Shown piece after piece: positions 1-8,298 of a stretch of 64,000 nt of DNA; positions within the stretch are counted from its first letter, which is position 1; every line of letters begins with the position of its first letter. The position numbers and the translations under genes were made by a program. The notes under the pieces were generated by a model. It did no database searches. It saw only the letters and a program-made list of their open reading frames with translations, and was not told the DNA's origin. The stretch spans positions 1 to 64,000 of the forward strand of contig NZ_QTQI01000018.1 in assembly GCF_003853705.1 (NCBI RefSeq), in the 5' to 3' direction. Origin of the DNA: Burkholderia sp. Bp8992 (lineage in GTDB: Bacteria; Pseudomonadota; Gammaproteobacteria; Burkholderiales; Burkholderiaceae).

Positions 1-100
1 TCGCCGCCGACAGCCCGGCGGGGCCGCCGCCGACGATCACGACGTCGTATTCCATCGATTCGCGCGGGCCGTATTGCTCGATGAGGCTTGCGGGGGTCAT
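1..100 (-). CDS. Electron transfer flavoprotein-ubiquinone oxidoreductase, N-terminal fragment
   Basis: Only the first 33 codons are present; the gene runs off the left edge. The N-terminus starts MTPASLIEQYGPRESM and continues into VVIVGGGPAGLSAA, a Rossmann FAD-binding motif of GxGxxG type. That start is what I recall for Burkholderia ETF-QO, the inner-membrane FAD/4Fe-4S protein that passes electrons from acyl-CoA dehydrogenases through ETF to ubiquinone. The fragment alone proves only an FAD-dependent oxidoreductase; the ETF-QO name rests on the N-terminal match. It is divergent from the SDR and thioesterase genes, which fits a fatty-acid or acyl-CoA setting. Confidence 0.75.
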   Translation of the reverse strand, partial: MTPASLIEQYGPRESMEYDVVIVGGGPAGLSAA

Positions 101-188
101 TGGCGTTCCTCTAACCGTTAGAATGCTTTTATTCGGGAGCGTATTGTCTGCGAAACGAAACGCTTGCCGCAACAACATGCGGCTAGAT

Positions 189-215
189 TAGCACGATCGT
201 TCTATTTTTGTGCTA
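189..215. promoter_or_regulatory. Inverted repeat and palindrome between divergent ETF-QO and SDR genes
   Basis: TAGCAC at 189-194 is repeated inverted as GTGCTA at 210-215. The perfect palindrome ACGATCGT lies at 193-200. The site sits in the 178-base divergent intergenic region, in a position suited to a repressor acting on both genes. The binding protein is unknown; a TetR-type regulator of acyl-CoA metabolism is a guess. Confidence 0.35.
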
Positions 216-278
216 GGGTAATGTCGCCCGGGCTGTGCCGCCCGGGCTGGCGAAACGACATCGAAAGGGGATGTGCAA

Positions 279-1061
279 ATGGGTCGGTCGATCAATCTGG
301 AAGGCAAGGTTGCGCTGGTCACGGGCGCGTCGAGCGGCCTCGGGCAGCGCTTTGCGCAGGTGCTGTCGCAGGCTGGCGCGAAGGTCGTGCTCGCGAGCCG
401 CCGCGTCGAGCGCCTGAAGGAACTGCGCGCGGAGATCGAGGCGGCCGGCGGCGCCGCGCACGTCGTGTCGCTCGACGTCACCGACGTCCAGAGCATCAAG
501 GCGGCGGTCGCGCATGCCGAGACGGAAGCCGGCACGATCGACATCCTCGTGAACAATTCGGGCGTCTCGACGATGCAGAAGCTCGTCGACGTCACGCCGG
601 CCGATTTCGAGTTCGTGTTCGACACCAACACGCGCGGCGCATTTTTCGTCGCGCAGGAAGTGGCGAAGCGGATGATCATGCGCGCGAACGGCAGCGGCAA
701 CGGCAAGCCGCCGTGCCGGATCATCAACATCGCGTCGGTGGCAGGGCTGCGGGTGTTCCCGCAGATCGGGCTGTACGCGATGAGCAAGGCCGCGGTCGTG
801 CAGATGACGCGCGCGATGGCGCTCGAGTGGGGGCGCCACGGGATCAACGTCAATGCGATCTGTCCGGGCTATATCGATACCGAAATCAATCATTACCTGT
901 GGGAAACCGAGCAGGGCCAGAAGCTGCAGTCGATGCTGCCGCGCAAGCGCGTCGGCAAGCCGCAGGATCTCGACGGGCTGTTGTTGCTGCTCGCGGCCGA
1001 CGAGTCGCAGTTCATCAACGGCTCGATTATCTCTGCCGACGACGGCTTCGGCCTCGCCTGA
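279..1061 (+). CDS. SDR family NAD(P)-dependent oxidoreductase
   Basis: This 260-residue protein is a classical short-chain dehydrogenase. The nucleotide-binding motif TGASSGLG is at residues 15-22, the structural NNSG motif is near residue 91, the catalytic Ser is in IASVAG, and the catalytic Tyr-Lys pair is in YAMSK. The C-terminus has the usual D-x-S-I-I-SADDG-like end. ATG 279 is preferred because the purine-rich AAAGGGG at 264-270 is 8 bases upstream; GTG 273 in the same frame is too close to it. The next gene, a hot-dog thioesterase, follows 32 bases later on the same strand, so the two probably act together on acyl-CoA substrates. The exact substrate cannot be read from sequence. Confidence 0.88.
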   Translation: MGRSINLEGKVALVTGASSGLGQRFAQVLSQAGAKVVLASRRVERLKELRAEIEAAGGAAHVVSLDVTDVQSIKAAVAHAETEAGTIDILVNNSGVSTMQKLVDVTPADFEFVFDTNTRGAFFVAQEVAKRMIMRANGSGNGKPPCRIINIASVAGLRVFPQIGLYAMSKAAVVQMTRAMALEWGRHGINVNAICPGYIDTEINHYLWETEQGQKLQSMLPRKRVGKPQDLDGLLLLLAADESQFINGSIISADDGFGLA

Positions 1062-1093
1062 GCGGATGACATTCAGCAACAAAGAAGACTGCA

Positions 1094-1534
1094 ATGAGCG
1101 CAACAAGCGATTACTCCCCTGTATTTGAGATGTCGATGCCGATCCGCTGGGGCGACATGGACGCGTTCGGCCATGTGAACAACACGGTCTATTTCCGCTA
1201 CATGGAGCAGGCGCGGATCTCGTGGTTCGAGGAGCTCGGCATTGCCGGCGGCAACGGCGAAGGGCAGGGGCCCGTCATCGTCACGGCGTCGATGGAATTT
1301 CTCAAGCAGCTGCACTATCCGGGCGACGTGATCGCGAAGATGTCGGCCGCGAAGCCTGGCCGGAGCAGCTTCGACACCGGCTTCGAGCTCACGCGCGCGG
1401 ATGATCCGCAGCACGTCTATGCGCGCGGCAAGGCGCGCTGCGTGTGGGTCGACTACGCGCTCGGCAAGTCGGTGGAACTGCCGCAACTGCTGCGCGACAC
1501 GATCGAGCGCGCACTCGCGACCAAAATCGACTGA
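1094..1534 (+). CDS. Acyl-CoA thioesterase, 4-hydroxybenzoyl-CoA thioesterase/YbgC-like hot-dog fold
   Basis: This 146-residue protein has the family signature IRWGDMDAFGHVNNTVYFRYME near the N-terminus. The Asp in GDMDAFGHVNN is the usual catalytic residue of the 4HBT class. The length is normal for a single hot-dog domain. It hydrolyses an acyl-CoA to free acid and CoA in the cytoplasm; the acyl chain is unknown. It lies 32 bases after the SDR gene on the same strand, probably in one transcript, and is convergent with the PAS-LuxR regulator downstream. Confidence 0.87.
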   Translation: MSATSDYSPVFEMSMPIRWGDMDAFGHVNNTVYFRYMEQARISWFEELGIAGGNGEGQGPVIVTASMEFLKQLHYPGDVIAKMSAAKPGRSSFDTGFELTRADDPQHVYARGKARCVWVDYALGKSVELPQLLRDTIERALATKID

Positions 1535-1657
1535 GCGCCGGGTCGGCGAGACCGGCGCCGGCGCCGGTGAGCCGCCATGCCTGTCTTACCCGGAGTCATC
1601 CGATTCGGCCGCCCAGCGCGGCCGATCTTCATTCGGACGCCGCCATCCGGCGGGCGT

Positions 1658-2203
1658 TCACTGCCCGAGCAGACGCTGCAGCAGTTCCGGCGTGTTGTTC
1701 GTGCCGTATTTGCGCATCAGCCGTGCGCGGTAGATGTCGACCGTGCGCGAACTGATCTCGAGCACGCGCCCGATCTGCTTGCTGGTCTTGCCTGTGGCGA
1801 GCTGCGCGGCGATCTCGCGCTCGCGCGGGGTCAGCTCGACGGCGACGCGGCGCGTCGCGCTCAGGTCCTCGAAAGTCCACACGCCGGCCGCGAGCGGCGC
1901 GGTGCGGTCGAGCGCGCGGCCCGTCACGTGGCACCAGAACAGCTCGCCGTCCGCGCGCTTCATGATCCTGTCATCCGAGTAGATGCCGTTCGCGGCCATC
2001 ACGCGCGCGATGCGCTCGCCGATGCGCTGGAATTCGTCCGTCGACGGGTAGAGCACCTCGTACGACTTTCCGATCAGGTCGGCCCGCGCGCAGCGGAAGA
2101 TCGACGCGAGCGCGTCGTTGCAATCCTCGATCACGCGGTCGCGCGACAGCACGAGGCCGAGCGGCGCGAGGTGGAAGGCAGTCTGGTAATCGAGAGCGGG
2201 CAT
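1658..2203 (-). CDS. PAS domain LuxR-type transcriptional regulator
   Basis: The protein has 181 residues from ATG 2203 (MPALDYQTAF). Residues about 5-115 form a PAS sensor fold (APLGLVLSRDRVIEDCN, then YEVLYPS). Residues about 123-181 are a LuxR/GerE helix-turn-helix (LTPREREIAAQLATGKTSKQ, then SSRTVDIYRARLMRKYG). There is no response-regulator receiver domain, so sensing is through PAS. The frame is open upstream of 2203, but that extension looks non-coding. The gene is divergent from scoA across a 223-base gap, so it is a natural candidate to control scoAB; that is inference. The PAS ligand is unknown. Confidence 0.85.
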   Translation of the reverse strand: MPALDYQTAFHLAPLGLVLSRDRVIEDCNDALASIFRCARADLIGKSYEVLYPSTDEFQRIGERIARVMAANGIYSDDRIMKRADGELFWCHVTGRALDRTAPLAAGVWTFEDLSATRRVAVELTPREREIAAQLATGKTSKQIGRVLEISSRTVDIYRARLMRKYGTNNTPELLQRLLGQ

Positions 2204-2426
2204 GGCGCAGGCAAGCGGAGGCAAACGCTTATGTATTTTTGCGTATTGTGCCGCATCCGTGCCGCATCGTACCCTTTCAGGCATCTCGCGGTGGTTTGCC
2301 GCGACATAAAAACAGCGTGCTTCGACGCAGGCATTGCCGCGCATGCATAGAATGATGCGGCGGGCTTGCGGTCCAACTGGGCGCGTGAACCGGTTTTGCT
2401 GGTTTCCATAGAGGAAGGGACAACTG

Positions 2427-3131
2427 ATGAACAAAGTCTATCCAAGCGCGGCTGCCGCGCTGGAAGGGATCGTCCGCGACGGACAGACCTTCGCGGTGGG
2501 CGGCTTCGGCCTGTGCGGGATTCCGGAGGCACTGATCGCGGCGTTGCGCGACTCGGCCGTCAAGGGCATCACCTGCATCAGCAACAACGCGGGCGTCGAC
2601 GGTTTCGGCCTCGGCCTGCTGCTGGAAACGCGCCAGATCAGGAAGATGATCTCGTCGTACGTCGGCGAGAACAAGGAGTTCGAGCGCCAGTACCTGGCCG
2701 GCGAACTCGAGCTCGAATTTACGCCGCAAGGCACGCTCGCCGAGAAGCTGCGCGCGGGCGGCGCGGGCATCCCCGCCTTCTTCACGAATACCGGCTACGG
2801 CACCGTGATCGCGGAAGGCAAGGAAACGCGCCAGTTCGGCGACCGTCACTACGTGCTCGAGCCGTCGCTGACGGCCGACGTCGCGCTCGTGAAGGCGTGG
2901 AAGGCCGACAAGTCCGGCAACCTGATCTACCGCCGCACGGCGCGCAACTTCAACCCGATGTGCGCGATGGCCGGCAAGATCACCGTGGTGGAAGTCGAGG
3001 AGATCGTCGAGAACGGCACGCTCGATCCGGACCAGGTCCACACGCCGGGGATTTTCGTGCAGCGCATCGTGCTGAATGCGACGCCTGAAAAACGCATCGA
3101 ACAACGCGTCGTACGCGCGAAAGGAGACTGA
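2427..3131 (+). CDS. scoA: 3-oxoacid CoA-transferase subunit A (succinyl-CoA:3-ketoacid type)
   Basis: This 234-residue protein is the alpha subunit of a class I CoA-transferase. It has the glycine-rich [14 protein letters not shown] segment at residues 24-37 and the family motif [14 protein letters not shown]. With ScoB it moves CoA from succinyl-CoA to acetoacetate, letting the cell use ketone bodies or acetoacetate from amino-acid breakdown or polyhydroxybutyrate. The ribosome site GAGGAAGGGAC precedes ATG 2427. One base separates its stop from the scoB start, so the two are translationally coupled. Confidence 0.93.
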   Translation: MNKVYPSAAAALEGIVRDGQTFAVGGFGLCGIPEALIAALRDSAVKGITCISNNAGVDGFGLGLLLETRQIRKMISSYVGENKEFERQYLAGELELEFTPQGTLAEKLRAGGAGIPAFFTNTGYGTVIAEGKETRQFGDRHYVLEPSLTADVALVKAWKADKSGNLIYRRTARNFNPMCAMAGKITVVEVEEIVENGTLDPDQVHTPGIFVQRIVLNATPEKRIEQRVVRAKGD

Positions 3132-3132
3132 C

Positions 3133-3774
3133 ATGGCCTGGAATCGTGACCAGATGGCCGCGCGCGCGGCGAAGGAACTGCAGGACGGCTTCTACGTGAA
3201 CCTCGGCATCGGCTTGCCGACGCTCGTGGCCAACCACGTGCCGGAAGGCGTCGAGGTGTGGCTGCAGTCGGAAAACGGCCTGCTCGGCATCGGCCCGTCG
3301 CCGACCGAGGACGAAGTCGACGCCGATCTCATCAACGCCGGCAAGCAGACCGTCACGACGCTGCCGGGCTCGTCGATCTTCTCGTCGGCCGATTCGTTCG
3401 CGATGATTCGCGGCGGCCACATCAACCTCGCGATCCTCGGCGCGATGCAGGTCAGCAAGCAGGGCGACCTCGCGAACTGGATGATCCCCGGCAAGATGAT
3501 CAAGGGGATGGGCGGCGCAATGGACCTCGTCGCGGGCGTGGGGCGTGTCGTCGTGCTGATGGAGCATGTCGCGAAGGGCGACCAGCACAAGATCCTCGAA
3601 GAATGCAACCTGCCGCTGACGGGTGTCGGCGTGGTCGACCTGATCATCACCGATCTCGGCGTGATCGAAGTGACGCCGGCCGGCCTGAAGGTCCTCGAAC
3701 TCGCCGACGGCGTGAGCGCCGACGAGATCCAGGCGAAGACGGGCGCGCCGCTCGACGTGAGCGCGGTAGCCTGA
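3133..3774 (+). CDS. scoB: 3-oxoacid CoA-transferase subunit B
   Basis: This 213-residue protein is the beta subunit of the CoA-transferase. It carries the catalytic glutamate in [10 protein letters not shown] (Glu47), which forms the covalent glutamyl-CoA thioester. Other family blocks are [16 protein letters not shown] and [17 protein letters not shown] 3133 has AAGGAG just upstream, inside the end of scoA, and the longer in-frame extension is not needed. A strong hairpin terminator follows, so scoAB is a two-gene operon. Confidence 0.94.
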   Translation: MAWNRDQMAARAAKELQDGFYVNLGIGLPTLVANHVPEGVEVWLQSENGLLGIGPSPTEDEVDADLINAGKQTVTTLPGSSIFSSADSFAMIRGGHINLAILGAMQVSKQGDLANWMIPGKMIKGMGGAMDLVAGVGRVVVLMEHVAKGDQHKILEECNLPLTGVGVVDLIITDLGVIEVTPAGLKVLELADGVSADEIQAKTGAPLDVSAVA

Positions 3775-3792
3775 GTCGTCGTTCGTCCCGAT

Positions 3793-3826
3793 ACGCCCCG
3801 CATGCCGGAAGGTATGCGGGGCGTTT
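3793..3826 (+). terminator. Intrinsic terminator after scoAB
   Basis: A perfect stem CGCCCCGCAT / ATGCGGGGCG (3794-3803 with 3814-3823) has a 10-base loop and a short T run. It lies between scoB and the convergent LysR gene and could serve both strands, although the T run is short. Confidence 0.7.
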
Positions 3827-3860
3827 GCATGGGCGGCCGGCGCGACAGGCCGCGCCGGCG

Positions 3861-4793
3861 TCAGACGGCGGCCCGCAACGATTCGCCGGCGCGCCCGGTT
3901 GCGGATGGGGGCTCGCCGGGCGAACCCAACTGCAGCGCATGAAACAGGAAGCGCTGTAGCGTCGCGGCCGCCGACGTGCGATCGCCGGTATCCGCGTGGC
4001 TGAACAGCCCGAAATCGGCGGCGGGCGGGGCCGGCAGTCCGGCTGCCTGTGGATCGAGCGCGCGCATCGTGTCGCGACGCACGTTCCAGTCCAGCAGCAC
4101 CGCGATGCCGAGGCCGGCCTCGACCGCCGACTGGATCGCGGACAGGCTCGTGCTGGTGCAGATGACGCGCCATGCGCGGCCGGCTTCGCGCAACGTCGCG
4201 AACAGCCTGTCCTGCCACGGGCACGCACCGCCGAATGCGACGATGGGCACCGCTTCGTCCGTCGGAAGCCGGGGCGCGGCGAGCGCGGCGGCCCAGCGCA
4301 GCGGATGCCGCCACGTCGTGAGCGGCTCTGCGCGGATCAGTGCGGGATCGCCGATCACGAAATCGAGCGCATTGGCCGCGAGTCGCTGCGACAGCACCGG
4401 GCTCGTATCGACGACGATCTCGAGCGCGACGTTCGGAAACGACGCTGCGAACTGCCGCAGCGCGTGCGGCAGATGCCCGACGGCGATGTCCTCGAGAATG
4501 CCGAGCCGGACGGTGCCTGAAATGTCGCCCGCGGTGAGCGCGGCGCGGGCGGCGAGCCCGATGCCGAGGAGCTCGTGCGCATACGGCAGCAGCACGCTGC
4601 CCGCCGCCGTCGGCGTCACGCCGCGCGGCGAGCGTTCGAGCAGGCGCTGGCCGACTTCCTCCTCGAGCCGGCGCAGCGCCATGCTGACGGCGGCCTGCGT
4701 GCGATGCAGCACCATTGCCGCCGCGCTGACGCTGCCGGTTTCGATCACGGTGACGAACGTGCGCAGCAGCGTGCTGTCGAGATCGCGGATCAT
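3861..4793 (-). CDS. LysR family transcriptional regulator
   Basis: The protein has 310 residues from ATG 4793 (MIRDLDSTLLRTFVTVIETG). The N-terminal winged helix-turn-helix is typical: SVSAAAMVLHRTQAAVSMAL then LRRLEEEVGQRLLERSPRG. A two-lobed substrate-binding domain follows. ATG 4793 has AGGA six bases upstream; ATG 4814 in frame has no clear ribosome site. The gene is divergent from the EamA exporter with a gap of about 90 bases. By the usual LysR logic it should control the exporter and itself, with an unknown inducer. Confidence 0.88.
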   Translation of the reverse strand: MIRDLDSTLLRTFVTVIETGSVSAAAMVLHRTQAAVSMALRRLEEEVGQRLLERSPRGVTPTAAGSVLLPYAHELLGIGLAARAALTAGDISGTVRLGILEDIAVGHLPHALRQFAASFPNVALEIVVDTSPVLSQRLAANALDFVIGDPALIRAEPLTTWRHPLRWAAALAAPRLPTDEAVPIVAFGGACPWQDRLFATLREAGRAWRVICTSTSLSAIQSAVEAGLGIAVLLDWNVRRDTMRALDPQAAGLPAPPAADFGLFSHADTGDRTSAAATLQRFLFHALQLGSPGEPPSATGRAGESLRAAV

Positions 4794-4885
4794 CAATTTT
4801 CCTGATGCAGACATAAGAATTATCAGCTTATATCAGGCGCGCGGCCGCGGTTAGCATCGGCGTGTCACTGATCTGGAGCGGTCGA

Positions 4886-5770
4886 ATGAGCGAGGAATCG
4901 AGTACGGTACGGCCGGGTGGTGTCGCGCGCACGGCTGCCCCATTCGCGAACGCGGTCGCGCCGCTGCTGGCGGTCGCGTCGATGTGCAGCGTGCAGCTCG
5001 GCGCGGCGCTGTCGAGGCCGGCGACGATCGAGTACGGCACCGTAAGCACAACCTGGTTGCGGCTCTGTTTCGCTGCACTCGCGCTCGCGGTTGTCGTGCG
5101 GCCGCCGCTTCGCACTTATTCGCGGCAACGCTGGATTGCGGCCGTCGCGCTCGGCAGTGCGATGGCCGTGATGACGCTGTGCTTCTTCGAAGCCGTGCGC
5201 CGCGTGCCGCTCGGGCTCGCGGTGGCGATCAACTTTCTCGGGCCGCTGGCGGTCGCCGCCGTCGGCGTGCGCAGGCCGGCGATGCTCGTATGGCCCGTGC
5301 TGGCACTGGCGGGCGTGCTGTTGCTGGCGCGGCAGGACGGCATGTGGGTGACGGCGCCCGCCGCGCTGGTCTTTCCGGTCGGTTCGGCGCTCGGCTGGGC
5401 CGCCTATATCCTGTTGATGAAGCGCGTCGGTACGTTGTTCGACGGATTGCAGGGGCTCGCCACGTCGCTGATCGTGGCCGCGCTCGTCACGACGCCGTTC
5501 GGGCTTGCGCAAAGCGGCGGCCATCTGCCGGCCGGGCAACTGGTCGATGCCGCATATCTGGCGGTGCTGGTCCCGCTGTTTCCCTACGTGCTCGAGCTGA
5601 TCGCCCTGCGGCGGATGAGCGCGTCGGCGTTCGGCATCCTGATGAGCGCCGAGCCTGCGATCGCTGCCGTGATCGGTTTCGTCGTGCTGGCGCAGCCGAT
5701 GAGTGCGCTGCAGATCGCCGGCACGCTGTGCGTGGTCGGCGCGAGCATCGGTGCGGTCGTGCAGAAGTAG
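4886..5770 (+). CDS. EamA/DMT family inner-membrane transporter, RhtA-like
   Basis: This protein of about 294 residues is almost entirely hydrophobic, with two EamA repeats of about five membrane segments each. Examples are AMAVMTLCFFEAVRRVPLGL and AINFLGPLAVAAVGVR in the first half, and LMSAEPAIAAVIGFVVL near the end. The glycine/proline pattern resembles the threonine/homoserine exporter RhtA, but the substrate is not determined. ATG 4886 is chosen because GGAGCGG sits just upstream; GTG 4862 is possible. It is divergent from the LysR gene. Confidence 0.85.
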   Translation: MSEESSTVRPGGVARTAAPFANAVAPLLAVASMCSVQLGAALSRPATIEYGTVSTTWLRLCFAALALAVVVRPPLRTYSRQRWIAAVALGSAMAVMTLCFFEAVRRVPLGLAVAINFLGPLAVAAVGVRRPAMLVWPVLALAGVLLLARQDGMWVTAPAALVFPVGSALGWAAYILLMKRVGTLFDGLQGLATSLIVAALVTTPFGLAQSGGHLPAGQLVDAAYLAVLVPLFPYVLELIALRRMSASAFGILMSAEPAIAAVIGFVVLAQPMSALQIAGTLCVVGASIGAVVQK

Positions 5771-5841
5771 TCGCGTCGTCGCGAACGCACGGCCATGACG
5801 AGCCGGTGCGTGCGCGGGGTGTTTTATCGCGAGTGCATGCG

Positions 5842-6555
5842 TCACGCGATCGCGCCGCCGCCGTCGATCAGTACCGTCGAACCGGTCGCATAAGGCGTTG
5901 CCGCCAGATACAGGATCGCATTCGCGACATCCTCCGGCTGGCCGACCCTGCGTGCCGGAAGCCGCTGTGCGGCGCCTGCATACATCGCGTCGCGTGCGTC
6001 GGGTGCGAGCTTCTCCCACAGCGGCGTTGCGATCAGGCCGGGCGATACGGTATTCACGCGAACCGGCGCCAGCTCGAGTGCCAGGCCGCGGGCGAGGGCT
6101 TCGAGCGCCGCATTGATCGCCCCCTGCAGGACCGACGACGCGCTCGGCCGCACACTCAGGTAGCCGGATACGAATGTCAGCGAACCGCCGGGCGCGATAT
6201 CGATCGCGCGGGCGATGCGGTATGCGCCCCAGAACTTGCTGTCCATCGCCGCCTGCGCGTCGGCAAGCGGCAGTGCACGGACCGGGCCCGTGGCCGTCTT
6301 CGCGGCCGAGATCACGACGTGGTCGAACTCGCCGGCACGCGCGCAGAAGGCGTCGACGTCCGTCGTATTCGTGATGTCGAGCGTTTCGCGCCGCACATGC
6401 GCGGCTGGCATGGCGTCGACGTCGGACCTGCCCGGGTCGCGCGAGGCGATCGTCACTAGCGCGCCGCGTCGCGCGAATGCTGCCGCCGCGGCGGCGCCGA
6501 TGCCGGAGCTGCCTCCGACGACGAGGACTTTCTTTCCGTGAAGCAGATCATTCAT
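5842..6555 (-). CDS. SDR family oxidoreductase
   Basis: This 237-residue protein starts at MNDLLHGKKVLVVGGSSGIG, a nucleotide-binding motif for NAD(P). The expected catalytic Tyr-Lys pair is not obvious: the usual YxxxK position reads SVLQGAINAALEAL, so it may be an atypical SDR. Its end (GSTVLIDGGGAIA) is characteristic of the family. It is the last gene of a three-gene minus-strand operon, 37 bases after the deacetylase-like gene, with a divergent LysR gene at the far end. The function is not assigned beyond the fold. Confidence 0.82.
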   Translation of the reverse strand: MNDLLHGKKVLVVGGSSGIGAAAAAAFARRGALVTIASRDPGRSDVDAMPAAHVRRETLDITNTTDVDAFCARAGEFDHVVISAAKTATGPVRALPLADAQAAMDSKFWGAYRIARAIDIAPGGSLTFVSGYLSVRPSASSVLQGAINAALEALARGLALELAPVRVNTVSPGLIATPLWEKLAPDARDAMYAGAAQRLPARRVGQPEDVANAILYLAATPYATGSTVLIDGGGAIA

Positions 6556-6592
6556 GAGTGTCTTTCCTGGGTGAGTGTTGATGGGAATCCCG

Positions 6593-7603
6593 TCAGATCG
6601 TTTCGGTTTCGCGCAGCGTCGACGGGCTGTGCAGGGCGAAGCGCGCAATGTCGTCCTTGCGCATGAAGGCGACGCCCGGGTGTGATCGCGCGTAGTGCAG
6701 GAACGCGTCCCACGCGCGGACCATCTGCGGCGTGCCGCTGATCCGGTCATGCGCACTGATCGACATCAGTCTGCGCCGCTGCCCGGCTTCCGCGTACAAC
6801 TGGTCGAAATCGAGCTTGATCTGCTCGAGGAACATCGTCGGCGAATAGTTGCGACCTTCGATCAGCAGGATGTCGTTGTTGCGCAGCGTGTACGGAACCA
6901 CCGCGAAATCGCGACCGCCGACGGTCTCGATGAACGGTTCGTCCCGACTGACGTCGTCGATGTGATAGGTGTAGCCGAGTTCCTGCAGCAGCGGCAACGT
7001 ATGCGGTCCGCGCCGCAGCCAGTTGCAGTTGTAGCCGGTGGGGCGCTGGCCGGTCACCGATTCGACCATGTCGCGTGCTTCGGTCAGGAAGCGACGCTCT
7101 TCGTCGCGGCTCATCGCGAATTGTGCGCGCCACGTCGGGCCGTGTGCGGCAGCTTCGTGGCCGCGCGACACGATTTCACGTGCCAGTTCGGGGTGCCGGC
7201 GCGCGGCTTCCCCGATCATGTGCGACGTGACTTTCACGCCGTGTCGGTCCCACAGGTCGAGCAGGCGCGGAATGCCTTCCCGGTAGCCATACGCGAACCA
7301 GGTGGCCGACGCGAGATCGACCGGCACCGACAGCGGGAACGCGACGGCCGGGAACGGGCTGTCCGCGCCCGTGGGCGGCTGTCCGCCCGCTTCGAACTGC
7401 ATCGAGATCGAGATCGCGAGGCGTGTGTCGTCCGGCCAGAACGGCGCGGCCCCCGGTGCGGTGGGCGCCGGCGTCGGCGCGGCGGTTGCGGGCAGGGAGG
7501 CGCCGGCCGCCAGCGCGATGCCGGTCGCCAGTCCGGCACCGGCCTGGACCAGGAACGTGCGGCGCGGCAGGGGCGTCGGGCGTTCGTCGTTTCCGTGGGG
7601 CAT
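6593..7603 (-). CDS. Polysaccharide deacetylase-family protein (PuuE/cyclic-imidase-like), exported
   Basis: The protein has 336 residues from ATG 7603, with ACGGAGGG just upstream. The N-terminus has PRRTFLVQAGAGLATGIALA followed by an Ala-rich cleavage region, a twin-arginine-like signal. The mature part is a NodB/CE4-like barrel. The first Asp-Asp motif of true deacetylases is replaced by SMQFEAGG, and the metal motif is GHEAAAHG (His-x4-His), which resembles allantoinase PuuE and cyclic imide hydrolases more than chitin deacetylases. It lies 11 bases after the SnoaL-like gene. The substrate is unknown. Confidence 0.78.
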   Translation of the reverse strand: MPHGNDERPTPLPRRTFLVQAGAGLATGIALAAGASLPATAAPTPAPTAPGAAPFWPDDTRLAISISMQFEAGGQPPTGADSPFPAVAFPLSVPVDLASATWFAYGYREGIPRLLDLWDRHGVKVTSHMIGEAARRHPELAREIVSRGHEAAAHGPTWRAQFAMSRDEERRFLTEARDMVESVTGQRPTGYNCNWLRRGPHTLPLLQELGYTYHIDDVSRDEPFIETVGGRDFAVVPYTLRNNDILLIEGRNYSPTMFLEQIKLDFDQLYAEAGQRRRLMSISAHDRISGTPQMVRAWDAFLHYARSHPGVAFMRKDDIARFALHSPSTLRETETI

Positions 7604-7614
7604 CGTTCCCTCCG

Positions 7615-8172
7615 TCAGCCGACGAGTCCAAGCTGACGCAGCAACGTCAGGTTGTCCTCGATGTGCCAGTTTTCCGCGATCCGGCCGTGGTCGATCCGGT
7701 AGATATCGGTCGCGATGAAGTCGATCGCCTGTCCATGCCCGGCCGTTCCGTTGAAAGTGCCGGTGAAATGTCCGCGAAAATGCAGGTGCACGACGACACG
7801 GTCGCCCGCGACGATCATCTGTTCGATGTCGCAGCGCAGATCCGGGATCGCGCCGCGCATCGTGCCGGACGCCGCGAGCGGCCCCGGCAGCCCTTGTTCG
7901 CGGCCGGGTGGCAGCGTTCGGTCGGTGAAGTCGGCGGCGAGTGCCGTGCGGGCGAGGGCGGGATCGCCGGTATTCCAGAAGGTGCCGTAGCGGCGCGCGG
8001 CCAGAATTTGCGCACGGGCCTGCGCGGCCGGCAAGCCTGCCGCGACGGTCAGGTTGTGCGGCGCGACGAGATCGGCAGCACGCGACGCGGCTGGCCAGAG
8101 CGCAACGGCGCAAGCGGCCGCCGCCAATGCGTGTGCGATTGGGCCGGTGGCCGAACGAAAGCGGATCGACAT
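7615..8172 (-). CDS. SnoaL-like/NTF2-fold protein with signal peptide
   Basis: This 185-residue protein opens with a cleavable signal peptide ending near PAASRAAD. It continues as a SnoaL-like polyketide-cyclase or ester-cyclase domain: ARRYGTFWNTGDPALAR, then RVVVHLHFRGHFTGTFNG, then HGRIAENWHIEDNLTLLRQL. This fold is used for many small-molecule reactions and the reaction here is unknown. It is the first gene of the minus-strand operon, and the next gene has an exported deacetylase fold, so both may act in the periplasm. Confidence 0.78.
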   Translation of the reverse strand: MSIRFRSATGPIAHALAAAACAVALWPAASRAADLVAPHNLTVAAGLPAAQARAQILAARRYGTFWNTGDPALARTALAADFTDRTLPPGREQGLPGPLAASGTMRGAIPDLRCDIEQMIVAGDRVVVHLHFRGHFTGTFNGTAGHGQAIDFIATDIYRIDHGRIAENWHIEDNLTLLRQLGLVG

Positions 8173-8298
8173 GGTTTCGGAGGTCCTGTGAGGGGCGTCG
8201 GGCGACGACGCGGAACAGGTATGGTAGGTTTCCGTTCTGCATGCAAATACGGGCGAATAGCGAATGGATTCTTCGAAGAAAGGAAAGATTCGGATGAG

